Shown here in pieces: positions 16,984 through 26,960 of a DNA stretch of 64,000 bases. Both the position numbers and the translations under genes were made by a program. The notes below the pieces were generated by a model. It saw only the letters and a list, made by a program, of their open reading frames with translations. It searched no databases and had not been told where the DNA came from. The DNA is from Bacillus sp. B15-48 (lineage in GTDB: Bacteria > Bacillota > Bacilli > Bacillales > Cytobacillaceae): contig NZ_WOFU01000007.1 in the NCBI RefSeq assembly GCF_016879755.1, forward strand, positions 150,196 to 214,195, given 5' to 3'. Position 1 is the first letter of the stretch; every line of letters begins with the position of its first letter.

Positions 16984-17283
16984 ATGGATTTTAATAAACG
17001 AGCGTCAGATGCAATGAAATTAGCTAGTGCAATGCAAGGTGGTTCAGTTAATGTAAAAGAAATGTCTTCTATTGCAAATACTGCAAGCAAATTTAAATCT
17101 AGTATTGTGTTGCACGCAGAAAACAAAACAATTGATGTGAAAAGTTTTCTTGGACTAAGTGTATCCTTAATGTCTGATCAAACTCATTACAAATTGGAGA
17201 TTCATGGAGATGACGAAGAAGAAGCAAAAGAAGTAATGAAAAATGCTTTTAAAGACTTTGGAATTCATGTAGAACTAATTTAG
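16984..17283 (+). CDS. HPr-fold protein lacking the phosphorylatable histidine
   Basis: A 99-residue protein whose second half aligns by eye with HPr (TASKF.SSI.L...NKTIDVKSFLGLSVSL, then a DGDDEEEA-like C-terminal helix). HPr carries its PEP-dependent phosphorylation His in an ARPA segment at residue 15. Here that region reads SVNVKEMSSIAN with no His. The Ser46 region (VKS-F-LG) is kept, as in Crh, the regulatory HPr paralogue of Bacillus. The N-terminal ~20 residues are longer than in HPr. GAGGTGG precedes the ATG, and the gene is monocistronic. A signalling rather than sugar-transport role is inferred. Confidence 0.72.
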   Translation: MDFNKRASDAMKLASAMQGGSVNVKEMSSIANTASKFKSSIVLHAENKTIDVKSFLGLSVSLMSDQTHYKLEIHGDDEEEAKEVMKNAFKDFGIHVELI

Positions 17284-17298
17284 TCTGTAGCTTAATTA

Positions 17299-17330
17299 AA
17301 ATGGAAAGGAGTTCGTTCTCCTTTCCATTT
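17299..17330 (+). terminator. Terminator of the HPr-like gene
   Basis: AAATGGAAAGGAG pairs with CTCCTTTCCATTT and is followed by a T-run on the plus strand; the A-run on the other side lets it also serve rlmCD on the minus strand. Confidence 0.85.
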
Positions 17331-17366
17331 TTTTGTATTTTTGAATCTATTGTGGGACTTGTTACT

Positions 17367-18737
17367 TTACTTCCTAACTATTAGTGAGACACACTCCACG
17401 TGCGTCGTTTGCGGGAACATGTCGACTGGCTGGACTTCGAGTGTTTGATAGCCTCCGTCTTCTAAGATACGGAGATCTCTTGCAAGGGTGGCTGGGTTAC
17501 AGCTGACGTAGACGACCTTTTTTGGCTTCATCGTGATGATTGTTTCAAGCAAAGCTTCATCACAGCCTTTACGGGGTGGGTCGACAACAAGGACGTCGGC
17601 GTTGACCCCTTCTTCATCCCATTTTGGAATAACGGTCTCTGCTTTACCAACGGCGAATTCAACATTCGTTATTCGATTTAACTGTGCATTCCGCTTGGCA
17701 TCTTCAATTGCTTCCGGGACAATTTCGACACCATATACTTTTCTCGCTTTTTGCGCAAGAAACAACGATATCGTTCCAATTCCACAATACGCATCAATGA
17801 CGGTTTCATCTCCAGTTAGCCCAGCATACTCCAATGTTTTATCATAAAGCACCTTTGTTTGAGCAGGGTTTACTTGATAAAAGCTCAAGGCTGAAATCGC
17901 AAATTTCACGTCACCAATATAGTCGTAGATGAACTCATTGCCCCAAAGCACCTTCGTTTGTTCCCCTAAAATGACATTCGTCCGCTTCGAGTTGATATTA
18001 TGAACAATCGATTTTATTTTTGGTAAATGTGCAACGATTTCCTCAATCAGTTTATTTTTCTGAGGAAAATCTTTCGTTCTCGTAATAATAACTACCATTA
18101 ACTCGCCTGTTTGTTTTCCATAACGAGCCATAATGTGGCGAAGATCACCTTTGTGTGTTTCTTCGTTATAAGCTTTAACTCCTAACTCACTGCAAATTTC
18201 TTTCACCGTCTGAATCGCATCATTAACCTCAGGAAGCTGAATTACGCTTTCGTTTGTGTTAACGATCTCATGGGTCCGTGGCTTAAAAAATCCTGAAATC
18301 AGCTTTCCATCTTTTTCTCCTACAGGAACTTGGGCTTTATTACGATACTCCCACGGATGCTCCATGCCAAGCACTGGATGTACGATAATATCATTAAGCT
18401 TTCCAATTCTCGTTAACACCTGTCGTACTTGGTTTTCCTTAAACTTCAGCTGACCTTCATAATTAAGATGTTGAAGTTGACAGCCACCGTATTTATGACG
18501 ATCCTCTTTTGCAATATCCACCCGAAAATGACTCCGCTCTAAAAGCTGCATTAAGCGGGCAACACCGTAGCCTTTGTTCACTTTCACTATTTTAATTTCC
18601 GCCTTTTCGCCGGGCAAAGCACCCTGGACAAAAATTGGATAGCCATCTAGTTTTGCCACACCTGCTCCATCATGGGTTAAGTCTTCAAACTCAATCTCTA
18701 TACACTCGTTCTTTTTTATCGGCACTGTTTTACTCAA
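17367..18737 (-). CDS. rlmCD: 23S rRNA (uracil-C5)-methyltransferase RlmCD/RumA family
   Basis: This S-adenosylmethionine-dependent enzyme makes m5U in 23S rRNA; in B. subtilis one enzyme modifies both U747 and U1939. The 456-residue protein has an N-terminal TRAM RNA-binding domain (about 1-65), the QVNPAQT and [14 protein letters not shown] methyltransferase motifs, DPPRKGCD, and the catalytic-Cys motif [12 protein letters not shown] near residue 410. The usual CPxxxxCGGC iron-sulfur ligands are largely missing: the segment reads [14 protein letters not shown], keeping only the last Cys. In B. subtilis the gene lies near dagK, which supports the identity. Confidence 0.92.
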   Translation of the reverse strand: MSKTVPIKKNECIEIEFEDLTHDGAGVAKLDGYPIFVQGALPGEKAEIKIVKVNKGYGVARLMQLLERSHFRVDIAKEDRHKYGGCQLQHLNYEGQLKFKENQVRQVLTRIGKLNDIIVHPVLGMEHPWEYRNKAQVPVGEKDGKLISGFFKPRTHEIVNTNESVIQLPEVNDAIQTVKEICSELGVKAYNEETHKGDLRHIMARYGKQTGELMVVIITRTKDFPQKNKLIEEIVAHLPKIKSIVHNINSKRTNVILGEQTKVLWGNEFIYDYIGDVKFAISALSFYQVNPAQTKVLYDKTLEYAGLTGDETVIDAYCGIGTISLFLAQKARKVYGVEIVPEAIEDAKRNAQLNRITNVEFAVGKAETVIPKWDEEGVNADVLVVDPPRKGCDEALLETIITMKPKKVVYVSCNPATLARDLRILEDGGYQTLEVQPVDMFPQTTHVECVSLIVRK

Positions 18738-18815
18738 AATAAATCTTCCTTTACAAAGAATTCACTAGCCAGATTTTATCATAATGAAAGTCGGATTGCG
18801 AAACCACATCCACCT

Positions 18816-20957
18816 TTAATTATCTATTGCCGTTTCTTGTTTTCTCATCCGATATAGAAACACTTTAATCATAAAATAACTCACTTCATCAGGCAGCAAT
18901 TCTTTAATTGGTTTTAACCGGTCACGTCCAGCCTCTGAAACCGCCTTTTCTAAATCAGGGAGAAGCTGCTCCGGGAGAAGCAAGGAGGAATCTAGCTCCA
19001 TTCCGTTTTGAAGGCATTGAAGCAAGTGATTCTCAATTGTACTAACAGCTAGATCACGCTTAGCCGCAATTTCTGTAACCGATAACCGCTTTTGATGCAG
19101 CTCATATGTTTCCAAGTGAGAATCATTTACCCCTTTTTTCTTTCGTTTAGTTGGTGCAGCTTCTGATGTAACGATTCTTTCCCTGTCCGGATGAGTTTTA
19201 CAAAATGTAACGATGGCTTCAATAAACTGTTCCCCATATTTTTCAAGCTTATGCTGGCCAACTCCACTAACCTTTAAAAATTCCTCGACTGATTGTGGCA
19301 GCCGCGCACACATGTCCTTTAAACTAGCATCAGAAAAGATCATAAAGGGAGCAACATTTTCCGTTTCAGCAACTGACTTTCTCAGGTGGCGTAGCTCCTC
19401 AAATAATGGATCTTCATTGGAAACTTGTTTAATTTGAACGGCTTCTTTACGAAACACTTGTTGCTTTCCAGTTAAAACATCTTTTCCAGCTTGGGCGACA
19501 TAAATGGTCGGGTAGGAACCATGTTCAACGCCAATTAAGTTCGCAGAGATTAAATAATCAATCAATTCGGTCACTTGCTTCGCACTATGATCTTTCATAA
19601 TTCCGTACGTTGAAAGTTGATTAAAACCAAGCTCTAGCACTTTTTTGTTTCGTGATCCGGTTAAAACAGCTGAAGTGAGGGCCTTGCCAAATTTCTGTCC
19701 CATTCGAATGATACAGCTTAATACCATTTGTGCTTCCTTAGTAATATTAATGGTTGCGCGCGTATCTGTGCAATTCCCACAACGGCCGCATGGAGCCACT
19801 TCAATCTCACCAAAATATTCAATGATATGTGCTTGAAGGCAATTTTCAGTATGACAATAGTCAACCATTTGCTGAAGCTTCTCCAACTCCTGCGGCACTC
19901 GCTCCTGTTCAGCAGATTGATCAATTAAAAACCGCTGAATTTGGACATCTTGAGGAGAATAAAGTAAGACACATTCACTTGGCAGACCATCCCTGCCGGC
20001 ACGACCTGCTTCTTGGTAATAACTTTCCATATTTTTCGGCATTTGAAAATGGACAACGTATCGTATATTCGATTTATCAATGCCCATCCCAAATGCTGAA
20101 GTTGCAACCATTACATCTGCTCGGTCCATTAGAAAACGTTCTTGCTCCTTTGCTCTGTCAGAATCACTCATTCCGGCGTGATAGCGGGCAGCATCAACCC
20201 CACCTTTATGCAGCCACTCGTAAAGCTGGTCGACGGTCTTTCTCGTTGCAGCATAAATAATCCCGGCCTCTTTGTGATTGTTTTTGACATAGCCTTTTAA
20301 GAAGTCTTGACGGTCCTGCCCTTTAATCACAGAAAAGGATAAATTTTTCCGCTCAAAGCCAGTAAGAATTGAATTTGTTTCATTAATATGAAGGGACTTA
20401 CAAATATCCTCTCTAACGTTTGGTGTCGCAGTCGCTGTCAATGCGAGCACAATCGGACGGTGAGGAAGCTGATTGACCAATCGGGCTATTTGTAAATAAC
20501 TTGGGCGAAAATCATGTCCCCACTGCGAAATACAATGTGCTTCATCTACAGCTATAAGTGGAATTTCGATGTGATTTAGCATTTCCTGAAAATCGTACGA
20601 ATCAAGCCGTTCGGGAGCAACGTACAAAAGCTTGTACCTACCATGAATTGCTTCTTCCATTGTTTTTGCTGCCTCTTGTGGACTAAGCGAACTATTAATA
20701 TAGGCAGCCTTAATTCCTAATTGAATCAATGTATCCACTTGATCTTTCATAAGTGAGATTAAAGGGGAAATCACAATCGTCGTCCCTGGTAAAAGCAGAG
20801 CTGGTATTTGATAAACAATCGACTTTCCACCACCAGTTGGCATAACACAGACGGTATTATTTCCTTTGAGTACAGATGAGATTGCTTGTTCCTGACCAGT
20901 GCGAAACGATGAATAACCGAAGTGAGTTTGCAGGAGTTCAAGGGCTTTTTCTAGCAT
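18816..20957 (-). CDS. recQ: ATP-dependent DNA helicase RecQ
   Basis: A 713-residue 3'-5' DNA helicase for recombination and repair of stalled forks. Walker A PTGGGKS is at residues 40-46, DEAH at 138-141, the helicase motif AGRAGRDG near 320 and the RecQ zinc-binding cysteines (C..H..CGRCGNC) near 380-395. An HRDC-type domain follows, then a C-terminal winged-helix-like extension. The protein is longer than the 590-residue B. subtilis RecQ and close to the 700-residue forms. It is not part of the usual dagK-rlmCD neighbourhood and was probably inserted there. No terminator separates it from rlmCD. Confidence 0.93.
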   Translation of the reverse strand: MLEKALELLQTHFGYSSFRTGQEQAISSVLKGNNTVCVMPTGGGKSIVYQIPALLLPGTTIVISPLISLMKDQVDTLIQLGIKAAYINSSLSPQEAAKTMEEAIHGRYKLLYVAPERLDSYDFQEMLNHIEIPLIAVDEAHCISQWGHDFRPSYLQIARLVNQLPHRPIVLALTATATPNVREDICKSLHINETNSILTGFERKNLSFSVIKGQDRQDFLKGYVKNNHKEAGIIYAATRKTVDQLYEWLHKGGVDAARYHAGMSDSDRAKEQERFLMDRADVMVATSAFGMGIDKSNIRYVVHFQMPKNMESYYQEAGRAGRDGLPSECVLLYSPQDVQIQRFLIDQSAEQERVPQELEKLQQMVDYCHTENCLQAHIIEYFGEIEVAPCGRCGNCTDTRATINITKEAQMVLSCIIRMGQKFGKALTSAVLTGSRNKKVLELGFNQLSTYGIMKDHSAKQVTELIDYLISANLIGVEHGSYPTIYVAQAGKDVLTGKQQVFRKEAVQIKQVSNEDPLFEELRHLRKSVAETENVAPFMIFSDASLKDMCARLPQSVEEFLKVSGVGQHKLEKYGEQFIEAIVTFCKTHPDRERIVTSEAAPTKRKKKGVNDSHLETYELHQKRLSVTEIAAKRDLAVSTIENHLLQCLQNGMELDSSLLLPEQLLPDLEKAVSEAGRDRLKPIKELLPDEVSYFMIKVFLYRMRKQETAIDN

Positions 20958-21163
20958 AAATGTGTAGCTCCTTTCTTCATTTGAAGAGTATGAGAGGGGA
21001 ATAGTGTATCGTTTTATTTTAACATGTTTAACCTTAAGAGTTTACTAACCTCTTAAAGAAGAATCGAGCAAAAACCACTAGTCCTACTGTCTGATAACAT
21101 ATGCTTTAGTTTACGCGCTTTTAAGTGTTGGCATTAAGATCCGTTATGCCTTCTTGTTGCTTT

Positions 21164-21508
21164 TATTCCTAGTACTAGCATTAAGCACGTTAAATCTTGC
21201 GAATCTTTATTCCGAGTACTAGGATAAACTGCAGAAAACATGCAGATTTATCCCGAGTAATGGGATAAAATGGAATTTTTGCCGTTTTTTAATGCGAGTA
21301 CTAGCAATAAACATTGAAAAATAATGCTAGTACTCGTCATAAGAGGGTTAATTTAACGAAAATAATCTTAGTACTTGGAAAACCGTTGTTTTGACCACAT
21401 GTAACAGTATTATTTTAAAAATATATTCCTACTACTTGCAATAAAAAGGCGATTACTAGCATTATCTCTTAAAAAAATCATTATTATCCAAGTACTAGTG
21501 ATAACAAA
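21164..21508. repeat. Intergenic AGTACT-repeat cluster 1
   Basis: About nine degenerate ~22-bp units with the core (C/G)NAGTACTNG followed by (C/G)NATAA occur at irregular 25-65-bp spacing, for example at 21164, 21211, 21247, 21287, 21321, 21360, 21424, 21449 and 21480. The cluster nearly fills the 594-bp gap between recQ and pncB (20958-21551), which contains no gene. The same units recur near 48.5 kb and 63.3 kb. Confidence 0.8.
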
Positions 21509-21551
21509 GGTCTGTTTTCCCTCATGTCTTATGAATCAATTTCTTCTCTCT

Positions 21552-23027
21552 TTAATATGATTCGTTGTTTCCAATTGCTTTAACGGTCTTTCTCACTTCC
21601 TCAAGATTTCGCCTCTTGTTTTCCCAGCATTTTTCACTCAAATCAACAGGGTATTCTTCCGGATTTAGCGATCTTTGGTACTCATCCCATAATAGATCTA
21701 GCGAATCTTTCGAGTACTCCCTAACTTCATTCAACTCTGGAAGCTCATATACAAGCTGCCCCTCGACAAAGATATCGTGATGGAGCTCCCTCGCTTCGAA
21801 ATTAGTTACAAACTTACTAATATACGTATGAATAGGATGGAACATTTTTAAACGTTCCTCCTTTTGCGGATCTTCTTCTTCAAGAGTAATATAGTCGCCT
21901 TCTGACCGACCATTCGTTTCATTAATAATTCGATAAACTTTTTTCAATCCTGGAGTTGTCACTTTTTCTGGATTTGAAGAGATTTTAATCGTATCATTCA
22001 TTTTTCCATGGTCATCTTCAATTGAAACAATCTTATAAACAGCTCCAAGCGCTGGCTGGTCAAAAGCAGTGATTAATTTTGTTCCGATTCCCCAAACATC
22101 AATTTTGGCATCTTGAGCTTTCAAGTTCATCACCGTATATTCATCAAGATCACTTGAGGCCACTACCTTTGCATTTGGAAATCCAGCTTCATCTAACATC
22201 CTTCTTGCTTCCTTAGACAAGTAGGCAAGGTCTCCACTATCTAAACGGACACCTATAAAGTTTATTTTATCGCCAAACTCTTTTGCTACACGGATGGCAT
22301 TCGGAATTCCCGAACGAATCGTATCATATGTATCAACTAAAAAGACACAGTCCTTATGTGTTTCTGCATATTTACGAAATGCAGTATACTCATCACGATA
22401 AGCTTGAACCATTGAATGCGCATGAGTACCAGATATAGGAATTCCAAATAACTTCCCAGCTCTCACATTACTTGTAGCATCAAAGCCAGCGATATATGTG
22501 GCACGAGCGCCCCAAATCGCTGCATCAAGCTCTTGCGCACGGCGAGAGCCGAATTCCAATGCAGAACCATTAGGAATGACATGTTTGATTCTTGATGCTT
22601 TCGTGGCGATTAACGTTTGATAATTAACAATATTCAAAAGCACAGTTTCAATCAGTTGTGCTTCAGCGAGAGGGGCATCAACCATCATTAACGGTTCACT
22701 AGCAAACACGATTTCTCCCTCTTTTACAGAACGAATTTTCCCTGTAAACCTAAGGTTTGTTAAATATTCAAGGAAATCCTCTTGATATCCTTCTGTTCGT
22801 AAATACTCGATATCGCCTTCAGTGAATTTGAGGTTCTTCATAATTTCGACGATTCGTTCTAGTCCCGCAAAAACTGCATAGCCGTTTCCAAAAGGCAATT
22901 TTCGAAAAAACAATTCAAATACCGCTCGACGATTATGGACTCCGTCACGCCAATATGTCTCCACCATATTTATTTGGTAAAGATCTGTATGAATCATAAA
23001 ACTATCATCTTTATATTTATAAGCCAT
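21552..23027 (-). CDS. pncB: Nicotinate phosphoribosyltransferase
   Basis: This enzyme converts nicotinate and PRPP to nicotinate mononucleotide, the committed step of NAD salvage. The 491-residue protein matches the long Gram-positive PncB form: TDLYQINM near the N-terminus, the ALEFGSRRAQELD active-site segment with the phosphorylatable-His region (SGTHAHSMVQAY), and FIGVRLDSGDLAYLSKEAR in the PRPP-binding barrel. It follows pncA by 39 bp, so the two salvage genes form one unit: PncA supplies nicotinate to PncB. The gene is flanked downstream by repeat cluster 1. Confidence 0.94.
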   Translation of the reverse strand: MAYKYKDDSFMIHTDLYQINMVETYWRDGVHNRRAVFELFFRKLPFGNGYAVFAGLERIVEIMKNLKFTEGDIEYLRTEGYQEDFLEYLTNLRFTGKIRSVKEGEIVFASEPLMMVDAPLAEAQLIETVLLNIVNYQTLIATKASRIKHVIPNGSALEFGSRRAQELDAAIWGARATYIAGFDATSNVRAGKLFGIPISGTHAHSMVQAYRDEYTAFRKYAETHKDCVFLVDTYDTIRSGIPNAIRVAKEFGDKINFIGVRLDSGDLAYLSKEARRMLDEAGFPNAKVVASSDLDEYTVMNLKAQDAKIDVWGIGTKLITAFDQPALGAVYKIVSIEDDHGKMNDTIKISSNPEKVTTPGLKKVYRIINETNGRSEGDYITLEEEDPQKEERLKMFHPIHTYISKFVTNFEARELHHDIFVEGQLVYELPELNEVREYSKDSLDLLWDEYQRSLNPEEYPVDLSEKCWENKRRNLEEVRKTVKAIGNNESY

Positions 23028-23066
23028 TACAAAATACCTCCGAATACATATCTATCAGTCCCATCG

Positions 23067-23615
23067 TTAGATGACTGTAGCACCTATCACCTTTTTAAAA
23101 TGCTCAAGCGCCCATTCGTGACCAGTCTGATTAAAGGATGCACATGCATCCTGATAAACGACAATATGAAACCCCCGATTATACGCGTCCACTGCCGTAT
23201 GAAGGACACATATGTCAGTACAAACGCCAACTAAATGGACCTCGGTAATTCCTCGCTCACGAAGCTTTATCTCCAAATCTGTTCCTGCAAAAGCGGAATA
23301 TCGCGTTTTATCCATAAAATAAACGAAATTACGGTCCGAATAATTGTTATACAATTTTTCTAAACTTCCGAATAATTTTCGCCCCTTTGTACCGCGGATA
23401 TTATGCGGCGGATAAAGACTCGTTTCAGGATGAAAATCATCCCCTTCATTATGGACATCAATTGCAAAAACAACAAAATCTTTTCTGGCGAGAAACTCTT
23501 CAGTTAAGCTGACAATTTTCCCTTCAATTCTTTGTCCGGGCTCTCCACATGTTAGCGCACCATCATTGGCAACAAAATCAAATGTATAGTCAATATTGAT
23601 TAATGCTTTCTTCAT
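23067..23615 (-). CDS. pncA: Nicotinamidase
   Basis: A cysteine hydrolase (isochorismatase fold) that deamidates nicotinamide to nicotinate. The Asp-Lys-Cys triad is visible: Asp9 (NIDYTFDF), Lys103 (MDKTRYSAF) and Cys136 (GVCTDICVLH). Metal-ligand residues appear in DVHNEGDDFHPE. Length 182 residues, normal for the Gram-positive form. It is transcribed first, just ahead of pncB. The block sits between dagK and recQ, where B. subtilis does not carry it. Confidence 0.94.
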   Translation of the reverse strand: MKKALINIDYTFDFVANDGALTCGEPGQRIEGKIVSLTEEFLARKDFVVFAIDVHNEGDDFHPETSLYPPHNIRGTKGRKLFGSLEKLYNNYSDRNFVYFMDKTRYSAFAGTDLEIKLRERGITEVHLVGVCTDICVLHTAVDAYNRGFHIVVYQDACASFNQTGHEWALEHFKKVIGATVI

Positions 23616-23725
23616 GATTCCCCCACTCCCAATTCCCTGCTATTTTTACGATTTTTCCTTATCTTACTCTTTATTATGTATATTTCAAGAGAGACAGGCA
23701 AATTTTCTACCTCAAAATTTAGAAA

Positions 23726-23748
23726 AGCCGTTCCATTTTGGAACGGCT
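23726..23748 (-). terminator. Terminator after dagK
   Basis: A nine-base perfect stem AGCCGTTCC/GGAACGGCT is followed on the minus strand by TTTTC. It lies 10 bp after the dagK stop codon. Confidence 0.75.
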
Positions 23749-23757
23749 AATCGCTAA

Positions 23758-24696
23758 TTATTCTCCCTTTGATGAATTAATATAATCTGGTCGGTCTTCT
23801 TCACGTAGTTGAGCAAACGGAACATATACTTCAACATGGCGATACAGATTTTCAAACTCGGCAGGTAAATCTCCGCCGTATTCACCATCGAGATTTAACT
23901 GAACTTTGTCCTCCGACATTACTCTTATTCGATTTGCCTTCGTATAGATCACTTTCGGATCATGGATATGTTCTCCCCGAATCGCTAACGTGGCAATTCG
24001 AATAAAGTCAGCAAGGTTTGTTTTCTTTAAGATGAGCAATGAAAACATACCGTCATTTATTGAAGCGTTTGGAGCAAGCTTTTCGAATCCCCCTACTGAA
24101 TTCGTTAATCCAACGAGAAACAGCATCACATCGCCTTCATATAACTTCCCATCATATTCAATCGTCACTTCTGTTGGCCGAAACGATGGCAACATTTCAA
24201 TTCCTTTTAAGTAATATGCAAGTTGACCAAGCATCGTTTTTAATTTGATAGGAACATCATACGTTAGTTCAGTTATTTGGCCTCCGCCAGCAATATTTAT
24301 AAAGTATTTTTCATTCATTCGTCCGACATCGACCGGAATTGTTTCACCAGCTAAAATAATATCAACCGCCGCCTCGATATCACGTGGGATTCTAAGCGCC
24401 CTTGCAAAATCATTCGTCGTCCCTGTTGGAATAATCCCAATTTTCGGACGATATTCCTGTGCAGCAATTCCATTAACGACTTCACTAATTGTCCCATCTC
24501 CGCCAGCAGCAATCAAAAGATCGTATTGCCTTTCTACTGCAATCTTCGCTGCATACGTCGCATCTCCCTCACCAGTTGTTGCATGACAGGAAGCCTCATA
24601 GCCGGCACCCTCTAGTTTCATTAAGACATCCGGCAAATGCTTCTTAAAAACTTCACGCCCTGATGTAGGATTATAAATAATTCTCGCCCTTTTCAT
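23758..24696 (-). CDS. dagK: Diacylglycerol kinase DgkB/DagK
   Basis: A soluble lipid kinase that phosphorylates diacylglycerol released by lipoteichoic acid synthesis, returning it to phospholipid. The 312-residue protein has the catalytic GGDGT motif at residues 65-69 and GTTNDFARALRIP after it. I start it at the ATG giving MKRARIIYNPTSGRE, identical to the start of B. subtilis DgkB, with AGGA eight bases upstream. The longer frame (to 24798) adds 34 unlikely residues. In B. subtilis dagK follows gatCAB closely; here the pfeT-like gene lies between. Confidence 0.93.
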   Translation of the reverse strand: MKRARIIYNPTSGREVFKKHLPDVLMKLEGAGYEASCHATTGEGDATYAAKIAVERQYDLLIAAGGDGTISEVVNGIAAQEYRPKIGIIPTGTTNDFARALRIPRDIEAAVDIILAGETIPVDVGRMNEKYFINIAGGGQITELTYDVPIKLKTMLGQLAYYLKGIEMLPSFRPTEVTIEYDGKLYEGDVMLFLVGLTNSVGGFEKLAPNASINDGMFSLLILKKTNLADFIRIATLAIRGEHIHDPKVIYTKANRIRVMSEDKVQLNLDGEYGGDLPAEFENLYRHVEVYVPFAQLREEDRPDYINSSKGE

Positions 24697-24928
24697 ACCC
24701 ATCATCCTAAAGTAATGATTTGTCTTTCTATTCTTTCCTTCTTTCCGTCTCTCTTCATCATATCGTAAAAGCGAACAAGTTAGCAATTTACAAGTCACCC
24801 GCTGGTAAAAAAAACCTTATCTTTCTTCACTGAATAAACTTCACCATTAATCAAACGTTTGATTAATTTCCCCTTGATAAAACAGCGTTACTCAGTCTTC
24901 TTCTCCAAGTAATTGGAGATTTTAGAAG

Positions 24929-24958
24929 AAAAAACGGCAGAAGTTTCTACCGTTTTTT
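24929..24958 (-). terminator. Terminator of the pfeT-like gene
   Basis: AAAAAACGG and CCGTTTTTT form an outer stem with an inner AGAA/TTCT stem, immediately after the stop codon. The hairpin reads both ways. Confidence 0.85.
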
Positions 24959-24969
24959 CTAATGGATTT

Positions 24970-26886
24970 TTATGATTTTAATAATCTTAAGCCATTCAGG
25001 ATAACCAAGATCGTGCTGCCCTCGTGGCCAAGCACACCAAGCGGCAAATCAAGAACTTGCATAAAGTTGGACGCAATTAATACCATGATGACACTAATCG
25101 AAAAAACGACGTTTTGTTTAATGATCCGATTCATTTTCCGGGATAGTTTAACCGCCTCGGCAATTCTTGGTAAATCATTTTTCATTAATACAACATCTGC
25201 CGTTTCTAATGCGACATCCGTTCCTTCCCCCATCGCAAAGCCGACAGAAGCTGTTGCTAATGCAGGTGCATCATTAATCCCATCGCCAACCATTGCAACG
25301 GTCCCAAACTGTTCTTTTAACTTCTTCATTTCATCTACTTTTGTTTCCGGGAGACATTCAGCATAATAGGTATCAATGCTGCTTTCCGCAGCAATAGCTT
25401 TTGCTGTTTTATCACTATCACCAGTGAGCATGATTGTATGAATTCCTTGTGCTTTCAATTCGTTGATTGCCTTAATTGTTTCTTCACGAACAATATCCTT
25501 CAGTGCTAACACGGCAGCAATCCCTTTTTCATCTTTTGCAAAAACAACCGTTTTCCCTTGTTCTGCTAAACGTAAAGCAATCCCATTTTGGAATTTTCCA
25601 GCTGCTTCTCGGCCGACAAAATCTGCTTTACCAACTTTCCACTCGATATCATTGATGCTAGCTTGAACACCAAACCCTGCAATGTCCTCCATATTCTCAG
25701 GTTTAATCAGGCCCTTTCCATCAGGAGAAACAAAACGAACAATTGCTGATGCAAGTGGATGGTTTGAATACTTTTCAATTGAGGCGACATGACTCAAAAG
25801 ATCATCCCTGTTTAGATCCTCCCGGACATGAACATCTGTCACTTCTGGTTTACCTTTCGTTAATGTTCCTGTTTTATCAAAAGCAATCGCCTTTAAATTC
25901 CCAAGGTTTTCGAGATGAATCCCGCCCTTGAAGAGGATTCCATGACGTGCTCCATTGGAAATCGCCGATAATGTTGCCGGCATAATAGAGGCAACTAGCG
26001 CACAAGGAGAGGCAACAACGAGCAAGATCATGGCCCGATAAAACGTCTCAGTCCACGTCCAGCCAAGCGCATAATGAGGAATAACCATCATCAGGGCAAC
26101 AATAATTAAAACTGTTTTGACATATTTTCCTTCAAAACGCTCAATAAATTGCTGTGAAGGTGATTTTTCGCTTTGTGCTGTTTGAACAAGATTAATGATT
26201 TTCTGAAAAAGCGTCTCACTCGTCGGCTTCGTTATTTCAACCGTAATACTTCCTCTTAAATTTACGGTACCAGCGAATATCTCGTCATTTAAAGATTTAC
26301 TTACCGGAATGGATTCCCCAGTAATCGCGGCTTCATCTAGGTTTGTTTGTCCTTCAATGATTTTTCCATCTGCAGGGACCCGCTCACCTGGTTTAATTAA
26401 AATTAAATCACCGACCATCAGTTGAGAAACAGGAACAATTTCTTCGATTCCTTTTGTTACACGCAACGCTTCCTCCGGCTGAAGATCCATTAATGCTGAT
26501 ATTTCTTTATGACTTTTATTCATCGTATATGTTTCAAGCGCGCCACTAAGTGCAAAGATAAAAATTAAAATAGCTCCTTCTGCCCAATAACCGATGATAG
26601 CTGCTCCAATTGCTGCTAATATCATCAGGATTTCAACATTTAATTCTTTTTTGGCAATCGTATCTTCGATGCCCTCTTTTGCCTTTGCAAATCCTCCAAT
26701 AATATAAGCTGTAATATATACAATAACCGCCGCTGTTGCTCGTTCATTGTTCATTAAAAACCAGCCAAGCGCAATTAACACTCCACTAAATAAAGCTGCA
26801 ATCAATTCAAAATGTGGGGTTATTTTATCAATTTTAGTTACTTTCATCTTTTCAGGCTGATTGATCGATTTTGTCTCAGCTAACAT
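24970..26886 (-). CDS. pfeT: P1B-4-type metal-exporting ATPase, PfeT-like ferrous iron pump
   Basis: A 638-residue P-type ATPase with no N-terminal metal-binding domain. TGE is at about 189-191, the transport motif SPC at 293-295, DKTGT at 337-341, the SNHP motif near 385 and GDGINDAPAL near 545. The SPC motif marks P1B-4 pumps (Co, Fe or Zn). B. subtilis PfeT (formerly ZosA), a ferrous-iron exporter controlled by PerR and Fur, has the same architecture and nearly the same length. Two Fur-box-like sequences lie upstream (26946-26960 and 27070-27084), which supports iron as substrate. CadA/CopA-type functions are unlikely. Placement between gatB and dagK is unusual. Confidence 0.82.
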   Translation of the reverse strand: MLAETKSINQPEKMKVTKIDKITPHFELIAALFSGVLIALGWFLMNNERATAAVIVYITAYIIGGFAKAKEGIEDTIAKKELNVEILMILAAIGAAIIGYWAEGAILIFIFALSGALETYTMNKSHKEISALMDLQPEEALRVTKGIEEIVPVSQLMVGDLILIKPGERVPADGKIIEGQTNLDEAAITGESIPVSKSLNDEIFAGTVNLRGSITVEITKPTSETLFQKIINLVQTAQSEKSPSQQFIERFEGKYVKTVLIIVALMMVIPHYALGWTWTETFYRAMILLVVASPCALVASIMPATLSAISNGARHGILFKGGIHLENLGNLKAIAFDKTGTLTKGKPEVTDVHVREDLNRDDLLSHVASIEKYSNHPLASAIVRFVSPDGKGLIKPENMEDIAGFGVQASINDIEWKVGKADFVGREAAGKFQNGIALRLAEQGKTVVFAKDEKGIAAVLALKDIVREETIKAINELKAQGIHTIMLTGDSDKTAKAIAAESSIDTYYAECLPETKVDEMKKLKEQFGTVAMVGDGINDAPALATASVGFAMGEGTDVALETADVVLMKNDLPRIAEAVKLSRKMNRIIKQNVVFSISVIMVLIASNFMQVLDLPLGVLGHEGSTILVILNGLRLLKS

Positions 26887-26945
26887 GATTATCCCTCCTC
26901 AGATTCATTCTCAAAATATATATTCTCATTTGCAATTCGATTAAT

Positions 26946-26960
26946 TGAAAATGAAAATCA
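26946..26960. promoter_or_regulatory. Fur-box-like 7-1-7 sequence 1
   Basis: TGAAAATGAAAATCA matches the 7-1-7 consensus TGATAATNATTATCA at 11 of 14 positions, 60-74 bp upstream of the pfeT-like ATG. Confidence 0.5.

Noticed and set aside
21164..21508. Repeat clusters as a CRISPR array
   Set aside because: Units are degenerate, spacing runs from 25 to 65 bp, some units are in the opposite orientation, and no cas gene is present.
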